DNA of 64,000 nucleotides, taken from contig NC_031770.1 of NCBI RefSeq assembly GCF_001522545.3, positions 34,164,710-34,228,709 of the forward strand. The letters are read 5' to 3'. The translations under genes were made by a program, and so were the position numbers. Of the stretch, positions 11,745-24,300 are shown piece after piece. Positions within the stretch are counted from its first letter, which is position 1, and each line of letters opens with the position of its first letter. This DNA comes from Parus major (lineage: Eukaryota; Chordata; Aves; Passeriformes; Paridae). The notes beneath the pieces were generated by a model, which was not told the DNA's origin, ran no database searches, and was given only the letters and a program-made list of their open reading frames with translations.

Positions 11745-12160
11745 GTAGATTAAATCTATCTGACCTTGAGCACAGCATCTGATGCAGTGTCACATGGGAA
11801 ATTATCAGTTAAAATGGTGAAGATGGAGATTATTACAGGAACTGAGATGTGGTAAGGAGCTCTCTAAATGAGAGATGACAATGAGTCATGCTGTGAGGCA
11901 AATGATCAAGCTGAAAGAGGTTACTAGACAATTTTCTCAAGGACTCTCTGGACAAAGTTTATTTACTATTTCTAATAAAGACCTTGGCATAAAAGACAGG
12001 AGCATGAAAATTAAATTGACTGACACATATAGGAATCATCTGCAGTGTGTGGCAGTATCAGAATCTTATATACTGACATGGTGTGATCTCGAGGACAACA
12101 AGGGTAGAAATGGGTACAGCAAGACACAGGCTAAGATGTCTTGGGGCTAATAGCATGAGT
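11745..12160 (+). mobile_element. Ancient CR1-family reverse-transcriptase relic
   Basis: Conceptual translation still shows the order of non-LTR reverse-transcriptase motifs. At about 11757-11795 the frame reads YLTLSTASDAVSH, matching the CR1 motif A pattern YLDFSKAFDTVSH with the first Asp lost. At about 11929-11985 the peptide after EVT keeps QG, LF and DLG of the motif B and following region (GVPQGSVLGPLLF...DL). At about 12010-12025 KLTDT stands where KFADDT, the catalytic motif C, is expected. SKTQAKMSWG near 12118-12148 fits the thumb pattern ending in HLG. Both catalytic Asp positions are damaged, a stop lies upstream of motif A, and the frame shifts between motifs A and B. It is therefore a dead fossil, older than the other CR1 copies here. 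An uninterrupted 91-codon frame (11875-12150) is a leftover of the RT frame. Confidence 0.72.
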
Positions 12161-12867
12161 CTGTGCTAGGATCTCAGTGGTGAGAAAAGACATTTGGGAA
12201 AACATCTTTAACTTCAAGAAGTCAAAAGAATTTGGCTTAGTCAGGAATGTAAAATGATGTCTCTAATGGGGCTGGAGAGGGTGGTTCTCTCCTATATGCA
12301 TGTCCCAGAGGACACTGCTGGAAACTGAAGAACAAGTTAACCCAAATGATGTACTTATGATAAAACTATCTGGGGATGAATCAGCCATAATTCAGTTGCA
12401 GATGCAAAAAGGAAATATTTCTGAAGGTGGAGAGTATGGAGGCAAACATTAGAAGGAAAAGAAAGGAAAAAAAAAGTCTTATTTAAAGATTCATCACACA
12501 ATAATGTCAGCATCAATGACTGAAACTGGACTCAGTTGCTGAAAGCACTCATCCACTCCTTCCATCTTTGCAGTCCTTTGGTTATAGGCAGTCTTGCTTT
12601 TATTCAAAGCACACTGAATTCTTTCAGTCAGATAGAGCAGGTTGAATGGAGAGAGTTGCTATTTCAAATGCCTGTTGACACATTAACTAAGATACACACC
12701 CAGATAGGAATTCAATCAGGTCTCATACCACCCTTGGAATAATAAATAAATGGAGAAAGACAGAACTTTCATTCTTTTCTCCTTTCAAATTCTTCTTTCT
12801 GCCTCTTGGTGATGTGTTTTTCTTTTCAAGCCACACTGAGATAAAAGGTGCACCAAGCTAGCAGAGT
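12161..12867. other. Non-coding DNA after the RT relic
   Basis: The first 150 bases or so may be further decayed CR1 but no longer align by eye. The rest is unassigned AT-rich sequence with an A-rich run near 12455-12475. No gene, RNA or promoter was recognised. Confidence 0.5.
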
Positions 12868-12955
12868 GTCACAGACTGTAAGGGCAGGACAGATTGCTTG
12901 AGTTAGCCCATCTGACCCTTGGTGTTTTTCAAGGCTGTGTGTTACATCACTTATA
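12868..12955 (-). mobile_element. Possible old amniote CR1-type 3' end relic
   Basis: The words CACAGACTGTAAGGGCAGGA, CCCATCTGACCC and, further on, AAGGCTGTGTGTTACATCACT resemble the widespread turtle/crocodile/bird repeat tail (CACAGA-TGTAAGGCCAGAAGGGACC, then CATCTAGTCTGACC, then ACACAGGCC). That tail is the reverse complement of an old CR1-like 3' end. Identity is low and length short, so this is a tentative assignment from memory of the family, with boundaries approximate. Confidence 0.42.
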
Positions 12956-15900
12956 CTACCTTATCTTATAATGTCTCATGTATAAAGAAACTTTCCTGTC
13001 TGAATGTTCAGAGGGCACTCTGGTAGTGATGCTCGTGCCACCAGAGACTGCACTGCTGGGACTAAAGCCCCATCTCAGTGGGTGGCTCTGGTGAGCCCAT
13101 GGATGCCCTGCTTGGCTCCCTAAACACACCTACCACAGTCACACAGATCAGATTTTGTTATTGGCTGGGTTTCTCTTGCATCCCTAAAGCAATTTATTCG
13201 TGAGGCAGTAACACAGGAACAGCTCAAGCTGAGTGCCTTCAGGAAGGGACACCAAATAAAGTAACCCCTGTGTTTCATGCCCTTACAGTCTATGCACATG
13301 AAAGTCTTGGCTTTTCCTGCTGAGTCCTCAGCTTCTGCTGTGTATCTCCCTGTCTGGTCACCTGGCTGGGCCACAAGTCCCTGTGCATTTTTTTGTGCAA
13401 AGGCTTCAGTTCACGGCCTCTTGCCTGGGGCTCCTGCCACCCAGAGCAAAGTCTGCAGCTTGCACACTGTGCTGCCTGCACTGAATGTATTCCTCACCAT
13501 CTCATCTGGCACCAGTGATCTTCAGGGCTTTTCATGTCCCTTGGAAGAAGCATTTGATTATTTCTACACTGAAAAGAATATCAAAATAATTTTAGTTGCA
13601 TTCCATTTTTAGGAACTGTCCTTAAGTTGATTCATGTCCCTAAAATATTTCATTCAAAGACTTTCAGTGCTGCTGGCATATTTGAGACAGAATTTTTCAT
13701 ATAATATTTATTATTCCTGCTAATCTGTAGTTTGTTAATCATAAATTATATACAGTGACACCCACACCCACACCCAGACATATGTATATATATATATGAT
13801 ATATAATAAGTATTTTGTTGTTGCTGCTGTTTCCTGGCTAGATGGCTCATAGACCATCCAAGCACTATGAAAGAAACTACTGACACTGCCCAAATACTTC
13901 TGCGTCTGGGTAGGGGCTTTTGACAAGTTTAGTTTCCTGAATTACTTTTGACTACAGAAGTGTTCTGCAGACCAGTGTTCACTGAAAATGATGGCTGGTG
14001 TTGTGATGCAGGTAAAACTGGAAAGGGCCCTGCATTTTAGTTTGTATGTTCAATTGCAGGCACCTTCCTCCTCAGCTTTACATCACTGCTGGTAGCAGAG
14101 TTAGTCAAAACTTTTAATCATCAGGTTTGGTCACGCCTAATCTTGTCAGCTTGTGAGCCACTTCTATAAATTGTTCCCTTGAACAGAGAGTGTCACAATT
14201 GCTGCTCTCAGGGGTAATTGCTACTGTGTTGTATCTGACAGTCATGACATGTGACCCTCATTACACCAACTTCCACTGGAGGAATGTACAAGGAGGGAAA
14301 GAAAGAGCACCTGACTTTCCCACATCTGTGCAAAGTGTGTACGTGTGTTTTATGCAGACTAACGTGCACACCTACAAATACAAGTTAATCTAATTCTTCA
14401 TTGTTCTCAAACTGTGGGCGTGATTACCACATTCAAAATGAGAATCTTGTTTGTTAAGTTTTACATGTGTACAGCAGAACTAGGAACAATAGAAGAAAAT
14501 TACATCAACTGCTGCTTTGCTGCATCTCCCAGCTCCTCAGGAAGAAAGCCCTGCAAGGATATAGACACAGCCTCTTGTTGTGCAGGCATTCAGAACAATT
14601 CTGCTTACCATCTGTTGAAATATAGTGACAAGACTACATGGCACACTTCCATGTGATTTTTGTTTATTCCAAACACTATAGCAGAACCAGAATCATTTGA
14701 GAAATGGGAAGAATAAAGAAGGAGTGGATTTTTGGTGTAGGAAGAGCAAGATTTCTATATCAGCAAATGTGAGAAGGAAAGCAAATAGTAAGATGAGCTG
14801 AGAAAAGTGGTGAAAATTCTTGAGTATGGATGATTGTCCCCTTCTTCATGTAAAATTTTTAGATGACTAGCATATTTAAAGCCTCCATGGGATATTGTCA
14901 TAGTAAAGATAACCACTGAATTTAAAGATGGAGAGCTGAAAGAAAATTCCTCCCCCCATATATATTCTCTTGGACTGTCTGTTTGCAAGCCTTTGACATA
15001 GTCCCATGTGGAATCCAAGCCAGATGACTTCAGAGGCCACCTAAGAACCTTCTTAGCAGTCTCATTTGTGAACTGTGTACCTGCTGTCAGTCTGTTCCCA
15101 TAGTGGCTTATTACTTGCTACATGCTTTAGGGGCTCCTTAATTTCACAGATGACTGAATCTCCATGTGTAAAGTTTTCCAAGGAACCTGCTCCTCACTGA
15201 TCCCAGAATGGAAAACCAAGGGTTGAGCATCCAAACCCCAAAAGTTAAGTGAGATGCTAAGGGCACACAAGCTGCAGTTATGGAAGGTTTTCCCTACATG
15301 TGGGTGGTGCCATCACAGAAGTCTCAGTGTATCTGGGAGCAGCCAAGTGGCTGTGCACTGCCACGGGATGAGGCAATGAGCCACTGCCCTTGGCTGGGAA
15401 AAGGTGTCAGTGATACCACAGAACTTCCATGCCAACTACACCTCTATTTTGCACAGTCAGGAAAACAGTGGCTTGACAGCTGAGGGGGTGAGGAGAGGTG
15501 GCTTTTTTCTCACACATTTATTAACCTGCAGTACCACAGCTCTGCTGTCTTTATTGCTGCCCTGGAGTTCTGGGTGGTGTGATGTGTCTGACTGTGCTGC
15601 TTTTAGCTCTGCCTCGGCTGCTTAGACCCCACTGTAGATACTCCTGGCTATACAGCTTCAGGCCAGGGTTTGGTTGCAGGTGTCTGTCAGATGGTTGTAG
15701 GACGAGGTAGCATGAAAGGAAGAATTAGTTCGAACATCTCCTCTGGCCATTGTAGAATATTCCCACTAGAAAGATATTGAAATGGAGGAATAACATTTCA
15801 GGAGCAGATTTTTCTCCCTTGTTCCTTCTGTTTTTATTCCTAGTGTTCACTTTATTGCTGCATCCTTTAGTTGTTCTCATTGCCTCCTCCCTTACCATTA

Positions 15901-17019
15901 CCGCTGATGCAATATCCCTGGTGTTACATGCTTGAGAGGGTGAGAGAGGATACTGTTGATGCCAGAATCAATCTCTCAGATGCATAAAATCCCGTAGCCA
16001 TGTGTGTGTTGGCTGTCCATATTATCCACAATAGAGACCACATCAGGAGCAAAGCAAGAAAGCAGCTAGGTGTTTAAAGATGTTTAATCTTACCAGAGCA
16101 TATTTGCACTGCGAACAGAAGGAAAACTGTTATTTTATATCTCTCCAGAAAATACGGTTTTATTTTCAAGGCTGCATAGTAACCATTAACCATGTTTTGC
16201 CTCCAACTCTTACCTGTGGGGATATATCCAAAACATAATCTCATACCTCTCAACAAACAGCAACTGAAGTTCTCTTTGTTCTCTCATGATCTTGGGAGGC
16301 TCCAAAATGCCAAGCTTTCAGACAGCACCCCTGTATAGTCTCTGTTCTATTTGCCTTTCTTTCTGTGTCTACAGGCAAAGGTTTGTATTTATGAGAATTT
16401 ATGGGTTATTCTAGGCTTCTTCTCATTAAGATCTTGTTACCTGGACACAAAGCACTAGAGAGAGAACCTACAGAAACAATGTGCAGTGTGAAAAGGGAGA
16501 TCTTTTTTCTTGAGAATGTTCAAATCTTGGAATATGTGGATAGCAGGTTTTTGTTCCCTGCTGGAGGGGGTACTGACTCCTTGACACGATTCATGGAGGA
16601 ATTAAGTAGAGTCATGAGGCTGAGATTGGCTGGTAGTGGAGAAGTCATTATCACAACATATGAGCTGCTGGCAGTGGGTCTCACTACGACTGTGATCAGA
16701 TCTAGCAATGTGCTCTGCAGGCCCTCCTTTCCAGTGAGGTTGCTGTTTGTTTTCTGTACTGCTCTCTTGCTTCTTTTTTTCTCCTTTTTCCTTGCCTTAA
16801 GACCTCTTTGGAATAAACAGTGACATGCCAGAAACCTTTCTTATCACAATCATAATAAAAATAAATGGCACTGAGGATCAAAAATGATGGAACAGAACAG
16901 ACAGAGGGATCATTAACTTTAGGTTGAGAGCTGGGCAGGATGCTATCTATGCCTGTGGGCTGAGGCATTGAGGTGTACAGCAAAACTGTTAGCCATGATG
17001 TCTGACATTTCATCTTGAA
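12956..17019. other. Non-coding unique DNA, no gene seen
   Basis: The block includes a (CACACC)n/(TA)n microsatellite at 13757-13806. The longest frame is 140 codons on the plus strand (16401-16823) with a Leu/Phe-rich C-terminus from a pyrimidine tract. It has no recognised domain, its start context is weak, and an overlapping minus-strand frame of 103 codons shows how open the region is by chance. I call no gene here. Confidence 0.55.
13757..13806. repeat. (CACACC)n followed by (TA)n microsatellite
   Basis: About three imperfect copies of a C/A hexamer (CACCCA phase) are followed by ATATGTATATATATATATGATATATAA-type repeats. It is a compound microsatellite likely to vary in length. The minus-strand frame across it gives a V-W-V-W repeat, which is simply the translated microsatellite. 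Confidence 0.8.
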
Positions 17020-18320
17020 TCTTTTAGTCTATAAATGTTTGATCCGGTGTATTTATCAACTCACATAAGATCAAATACAGCTTGGTAATTAATTTGGAAA
17101 AGAGCAGAAACCCATCAATAACTTCAGTGTGTGAATATAAATGCTTTGCTATCGCTGTTTCTCAGACTAAAGTCACTTTGACAAGATTGATGCAGTCCTT
17201 GATCTTAAATATGAAGTCTTAAATATAAAGATATGAATCTGGAAGTAAGAATGAGTAAACAACAAAAAATTAAAATACAATGTAAAATTATTTTCTTATT
17301 TCTATGATTTTATTTTTGTCGCCTTAAAATATTGAAAAGCTGATTACTTTGTTAATGGTACTGTGAGAGTTTCTTATTAGCTCAAACAGGAATTATAGCC
17401 CTAGACATTTTGTGCCTTTGGAAATCTTCTCTTTCTCTACTTTGGAGCTCAGTAATAATGAGTAATTTTCTATATATGCCGTAGCACAGTAATTGTGCTG
17501 TTCTGAGTCTGTTATGTTCAGATTAGATTAAACAGAGAAAATTGGTTCTTATCATAATGCTTCATTAAAATTTTAGAAGTAGGACAATACCAAATGAGAA
17601 TTTGACTTTATTATCTGCAGAAATATGAAGTCAGTTACATTTATGCTATTTATCATATCCAATTAGACTGTGCTTATGAAAAGAGAAGAAGAGCTAGCCT
17701 TCAGGCTTCAGCGTGACTTTTCACAAACATATGTGATATTTTCTCATACAAACTGCCAGCTGACAGCCTGTGTATCTCTTAGGTCTAGTTAATCATCAGC
17801 TGGAGAGCTCGTGTGATGCATAGGTACTACTGGCAGTGACAAATCTCACTCCTAAAGAATTAAAGCCTTGCATTTTTGCCTCGTTTTTGAAGCTGCTCCT
17901 GCTGACTTTAAAATCAGTGGAAGATTAGCCTTTCATTTGACAGCCAGGAATGCCAGACTCTTAAAGTGTACTTTGATTTGTTCTTAGGTCTAGCTCATAA
18001 GTATGAATTTCCACACTTACCCAAACCAGTCTGGAAAACTCCTGGAAGGAAAGTGCTCTGTTGAAACGATAGCTCTCACTTCTGAAAGCAAGAGGGAAGA
18101 AGCCCAAGGGATCACTCTTGGACAGCAACTTTGCAGTCTTTGCACAGCAGCAAATCTGTTAAGCAATTAAACACACATCCTTTCATCTGTGATGTGCTTT
18201 CATGTGTTCTTAAATTTCATAAACTGCCAAATTAAAAATTCAATAGTAAGTGGTAAATTGCAGTCCTTATTTTAACAACCATCAATTAGTCTAGCAAATG
18301 ACAGGGTTAGATCTGCCGAA
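17020..18320. other. Repeat-free block, candidate conserved non-coding sequence
   Basis: About 1.3 kb has no transposon, no long homopolymer and no open frame of note. It holds many TAAT-core words (for example TTAATTAATTTGG near 17087), an E-box CAGCTG near 17757 and 17799, and an ATGCAT word near 17816. This texture resembles developmental enhancers in gene deserts, but texture alone is weak evidence. No conservation could be computed. Confidence 0.2.
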
Positions 18321-21300
18321 GCAGATTTGGACATTAACAGAAAAATAGCGAGACAAAATATTGGTCATAATGAGCCTAGGATCAGAAATTTGTTTGTTGT
18401 ATTGTTAGTGAAAAATCTTTAGGTGATGGTAATGCTACAGTATGGTAGTCCTAGACTGGTCTACAGGAAGCCAGGTCTTTTCCATGCTCATTCTTCTCAG
18501 TAGAATAAACAAGAAAAAGTGGGAATGTTTTTCCATGCCTGTGTGGGCTTTGGCTCAGCCTGTCATGCAGCAAGAAGCTCATTTGATGTTCCAATCTGAA
18601 GCCAGGTTTTCTGTTGGGCCTCATTTTTCTTCTGTTGCAGCCTACAGGTTTTAGCATGTATAGAGCTAAAGGACTCCTTTCATTAGCTCCTCATCACTTA
18701 GTAGTGGTCCTCATCCCCACAAATCCCAATGGCCAACTTGGTCCCAGTCTTTCAGATGTCCAGTAATTGACTCAATACAGATCCTACCCCAAAATGGCAT
18801 ATATTCTTAAAATCTGATGAGAAATTATATTTAAACAAAAAAACCCCCAAGAAATCCACGACAAAAAAACTCAGTTCTGGAAGAGCAGACAGCTCCCTAT
18901 CTGACATGTTGTGATTACAGCTCTTTTAGATCTGTGTGTTTCACAAAAACAACATTTTGTGCTGCACAATAACACTTTATGATAAGTTCTGCTAGTACTG
19001 AACAGGAGAAACACATCCTGCTATCCTGATATAAAATGACCCCATCAATGATAAACTTCATCTGTTAGAAGTTACTTACCTTCAGGGCAAAATATCTAAG
19101 ATGTAAACATTTCCTTGCAAGAAGGCTTCTAATAAAATGATGTTTCATTTCATGTTACCTAATTCCTTTTAAACAGCGTAAGGAAATGAGTTGGTTATTA
19201 ATTTTTCTGGTGCACCCCCTTTTTGTGAATGTTAACACTGGGATATACAGTTCTCTGCATTGGTTGCTGTAAGAGTAAAAATAGTTGTCCTTTCCTACTG
19301 CTCTTTTCTCCCTTTCTTGGAGAATGATCTACCATTTGTAGAACAGATATACTTGTGCATCCTTGAAGTAAGGTGGGCAGGAAAGAAAGAACTGCTAAAT
19401 TATATGCATGTGTCATCACTGGAAAAATACCTTTTTAATAAAGGGACTCTGTATTGCCATTTAAAACTATTACCTTCTACTTAGATTTATATCTTCATGA
19501 CATCAAGGGATGCATTAAATATGTTACCACTAAAATATAGAGCACTAGTGAGGTTATCAAATGTACTGAAACTCAGTTTGGAGTCATGGAACTTTAATAC
19601 AAGAAAGATATTTTTACCCTTTATGGGGAATAGAGATTGGAAAATGTTTCATATTTTTAAAAAAATTAGCCCTATAGGAGAAACATCCCTTCATTATAGT
19701 GACATAGCATCTAATGGCTCTACTAAATCCCCTCTGGTTTCAAAAGTATAAATCACTTCTTAGTTTGAGTTAACAGGACAAATTAATTACTCTGCTCTCT
19801 CAATTTTCAGCACAACCTGTTGATAAACCCTCACTGAACTGAATCTTGATTTAGTTACACAGTTATAGTTTACACAAGCAATATTTTTCCCAGTCCTCCA
19901 ATACTCATAAACTTTATTTTTTTAATACGCAATTCAGCCTTCTGAAAGTCAAGGTGATATATAAATAATTGACTCATCTCACTTGCTTTCACCACAAAAG
20001 TTTTTGTAGTTTTTCTGTGTGTCTGTAGCTGATTTGGCTTCCTCATTCTCATCACCTCATGTCAGATGCACCCTGGCCCTGGTGTGAGCTGCAGGTCACC
20101 TCTTCATCCTTCCTGCACCACCCAAGGCAAAGCAGCCTGTGGTGTATAAATCACCAGGAAGGCTCAGGGTGTGCAAGAAGGCAGGAAGGCCCACCCAGCC
20201 CACGTGTGCATCCTTGTTGGAGCAGGAGCGTGAGCAGAGCTGTCTGGCTTGGCTGTACTGGTGCTGTCCAGACAGCAGATTTTACCAGACTGGCTTCTCA
20301 TTCCTATTGCAAGCAACTATCAGAGACTGCTCTGCTTTTCAACACAGATTGAAGGGTTAGGAGTTAAACTGTTGTGATTCTCTGCATATTAAAAAAAAAA
20401 AAAAAAGTATAAAGTATTCTAATTTATTTTCCTTCAATCAGTCTCATAGGTAGTGGATGGCACCCATCCTCTTTCATATCTTACCATTGTATACATATAA
20501 TTGAAGTCTTGTGGAAATACAAGACACTTTCAAATTTATTTTTTTTAAACAGCACAGTTATTTAAAATTATTATTTAGTAACAGTTTCATAAAGGAGCTT
20601 GCAAAGTTTAATCTTAGGCTACATTGCAATTGAAAATGTTGGTATAAACAGCCCCAAAGTGGGCCTTTTGTGATTATCATTTTATATGACTGTATGAAAA
20701 AGAATTTAGCTTCAAAATGCCATTATAAAGCATGGTATAAAACAAAATGGCATTAAACAAAAAGAAAGACGTCTAGTTTTGCACTGGAAAATCATGTATA
20801 AGCCAACAAAAAATCCAGGATTAGCTGTAGACAGGTTTTAGTTTATCATAGTGCAGAACAGAGAAGTGTGGTGCACTTAGTCACGCACATAACCCTGCCA
20901 CCTTCAAATTCACCTCTTGAAAAGAGTGAATTCTGATTCCACCAATACAGGGGTTGTAGCATTTCATATAACAAAGCTCTGATAAACACATTTGCACAAC
21001 AGGTCCTTGGGATTAAAAAAATTTGTATATCATAGTCATATAAAATGTGTCTTGCACAGATAATCTGTAGGAGTTTTGTGGACAGAGAGAAATGCATTTG
21101 AATATTATTAATATCTTGAAAGCAATAATTTCTACCTATAAACAAAATTAATCTTAGTAGAAGAAAATTATTTTTATTATAATTTTTATAACATGGATAC
21201 ACCTACTATTTTGATATCCACTCATCCAGTTTCTTCCTTATTCTTTTTCTTTATCCTTCACCCCTTATGAAACCTTCTAGACTCCAGATACCCCTTTTTC

Positions 21301-24300
21301 ATACTGTTTTGATTGTTTGTTTTTATAGATATAACTCTGGACATTCTCACCACTCTGAGTCCTATACAAAGGTTAATATCTTCTCTTCTGTAAACACTTA
21401 TGCTCTTTTACTCCTCTCCTGCCTACACAACACCACATTCAACCACACACCATTAGTTCCTGACTTTTTATGGCTCCCATCTCCAAGTTATCAGCTGTTT
21501 TCAGCAACAAGTATGATTACAAAGTTGAGTGCTTATTTATTGCTTATTGTAGCATATGGCTACAGCATTTATGTTAGTGTTTAAATGCAATATAAATGTC
21601 CTGTTCATTTATCCCAAGCAAGTTATCCCTGAGCAGGTGTGCACATCCTTTTAACTCTGCATCAAGCTGTGCAAATGTGCATTTCAGAAGAATGGTGGAC
21701 AGAATGAGAACATTCATGACTCATTGATGAAACACAGGCCCTGGCAATGGCAGTGCTGCAAGGAGCTGCAGGGAGAGCTCCGCTTGGCCAAATCCAAGCA
21801 GACCCAGGGAGGAACGTGGGCACTGATGATTTGTTGCAGTGATGTGCTGGCTGTTTGAAAACATTCCTTGAGCTAAATGGGAGCTCAAGTCAGGCAGAAG
21901 TGCAACCCTTTGTAAGAGGTGACCAAAGTCTGGAGGACTGTGTGTGTCCTGTGTGACTCAAGAACACAGCACTGTATCTCTTCCAGCTGACTCACTCTGT
22001 CACATTGCCCTTTTTCCTGTTTGGCACCTTAAAGTACACTGCCAGAACACTGCTACAAACTTAGCATGTTATTTTTTCACTTGGTTCATAGCTGACACAG
22101 GTTTTCACATTTCTGTGGCATTTCACACAGATCACTGGATAAGATGCCCAAAACAACTCATGATCATATGATTAGTGAATTGCCTATTTAAATATTTTGT
22201 TATCCACACCATTAGAAACAAAATTTTTACTCTTCTTTTTTTTTATTCTCCAGCAGACAAAAATAGGACCTGGAGGAAAACCGGAATGAATGTTATCTAG
22301 GGTGTATTCTACCTCAGTTTTAATGCATTAGTTAACACGTTTAAATATTAGGATCTTAAAAGCAACAGAAATCCAAACACTTGAATATTTCCATGTTCTT
22401 CCCTCTCTTTGCTATGAGGCTACTGACTAAATTTGACCAGAACTTGTAAGTAATTTCAGTCCCTTGGGAAAGTTCATCCTGGAAAATGCTTCCTCCACTG
22501 AAAAATGGCGTTGACCCCCATTTGACCTCAGTTTGAACAAGGAAGGCAGAAAAATCAACGTTTTGAAGCTGTGTTTTCCACCTGTGATGGTGTTCTGCTG
22601 GTGCCTTGGGACTGAGGGGCTGTGTGAGCTGCAGAACACTGCTTTGCTCAGGCTGGCATTGAAGATACTCAGGAACAGTGCTCAGGATTACGTGTATAAG
22701 ACTAGGACCAACTAGCAATGCTGGTGAACCTGTGCCTCTGTACAGGTAATACTCTTTTTCAGCTGTGCCTCCAAGTAATGAGCCCCATGGGACAGAACTT
22801 TGTCATCATCTGGTACTGCTACTGTCTGGTGCTTTAATAATAATCTACAAGATGATTTTCTTATCATTTTAATGAGGTGTTATTTCTCTTTTTAACGTAC
22901 ATACAGCGCTTCTGTTCCAGACATTATGAAATACCAAAAAACAGTCTACTGTATTGTCATCAGAAGAGACACAATTAAAAAATAAGAAAGGATGTGAACA
23001 GCCTTCAAGTTTTGAATCTGACAGAGCACCAAGCCCATTGTGTGCAGGAGTGACAAGGCAGTGGCAGAGCACAGGAATGACAATAGAGTCACGAGTGTAT
23101 CTGAAAGCATGCTTGTGAGACTGCAATTGTTCTTTCCATTGCATGTGAGTGTCTGCATTGAACTTAGGATTCCCAGAAAGATGAGAAATCCTTTTTGACA
23201 TGTTAGATGGGTGTCTCAGGCTTTAGGGAGAAAAGTTGTATTTGTAAGATTAAAATTTACAGCCCTTCTAGAGGCACTGAAGTGAATTACAGAGACTTTT
23301 ACAGGTCTTTGTCACAGCTTGGTTGATCTTTTGTCAGTTTAATTGCTGACTTTCATAAACTGGCTTGTAAGAGGTTTCTTTTGTTCTCAAATATTACTTT
23401 CTCTTCCTCTCTGATCATTAATTGCAGTAAATAGCAATAAATAAAATCAAAATTAATTAAAACCCAAAAGTTAATAATTTTCTCTGACTCATATAATCAA
23501 GCTCACAATTGCACAACAAACTGCTGACAGTTTCTGGTTCTTCATAGAAAGATCTGTGAATTCCAAATGTTATTGCAATGTCTATTTTTTAGAAAATGTT
23601 AACTGTCTATCCTCACAATTAATTTAATTTCTGCTGCTTATTCTGCAACCAGAAATTAGATTATGATTGTTGTTTTTGATGTAAAGCATCATTTGGAAGT
23701 TTACTCACTGAGAGTAAACACAGTTTTAGAAAATTATGAGTAAAGGTAACTAGCGCCACAGAAAAGTGCCACTGGAAATTCAGAGTCCATTCTTCGCTAT
23801 CTAATCACTACAGAAAGACTTAGACTTAATTCAAAAGTCTTCTGCTGCATCTGACTCTGGAGCTTATGTCCATATGAAGCCACAAGGGATGGAGAGTGAG
23901 CATATGAGCAGATCTGGTTGTAAGTCAGTCACAGCCTGCATTTGCTTGGCTATCTCTGCCCTTCCCAGCATCTAATTAATACATTCACAGGAACAGGGAC
24001 TTCTGAAGAAATAGTGAAATGAAAAAGCTGGTGAACTCTGTTAGGGTTTGTTGACTTCCTTGTGTTCTGGATTAGGCAGAGCAGCAGTATGCAGATAGAG
24101 CAGGGTAAGGTCCAGGCTGTTGTGGGCATCTCTGTGTGTCTGCATCCTGGGAATAGCTACCTATATGCAGAGTCACTGCCTGATATGTGGAAATTGGGTC
24201 TGGCATCTCAAATGCTGGACCAGTTGTAGGATTATTTTCAAAAAAGGGGCCTATGGCTCTCTGTTTTAAATCAGTCCTGATTAACCTCTGAATCTGCAAG

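Noticed and set aside
15725..15745. tRNA B-box-like TTCGAAC word
   Set aside because: No A box at the right distance and no cloverleaf can be drawn around it.
16401..16823. 140-codon plus-strand open frame
   Set aside because: No recognised domain; the hydrophobic C-terminus comes from a T-rich tract. Minus-strand frames also overlap it, as expected by chance.
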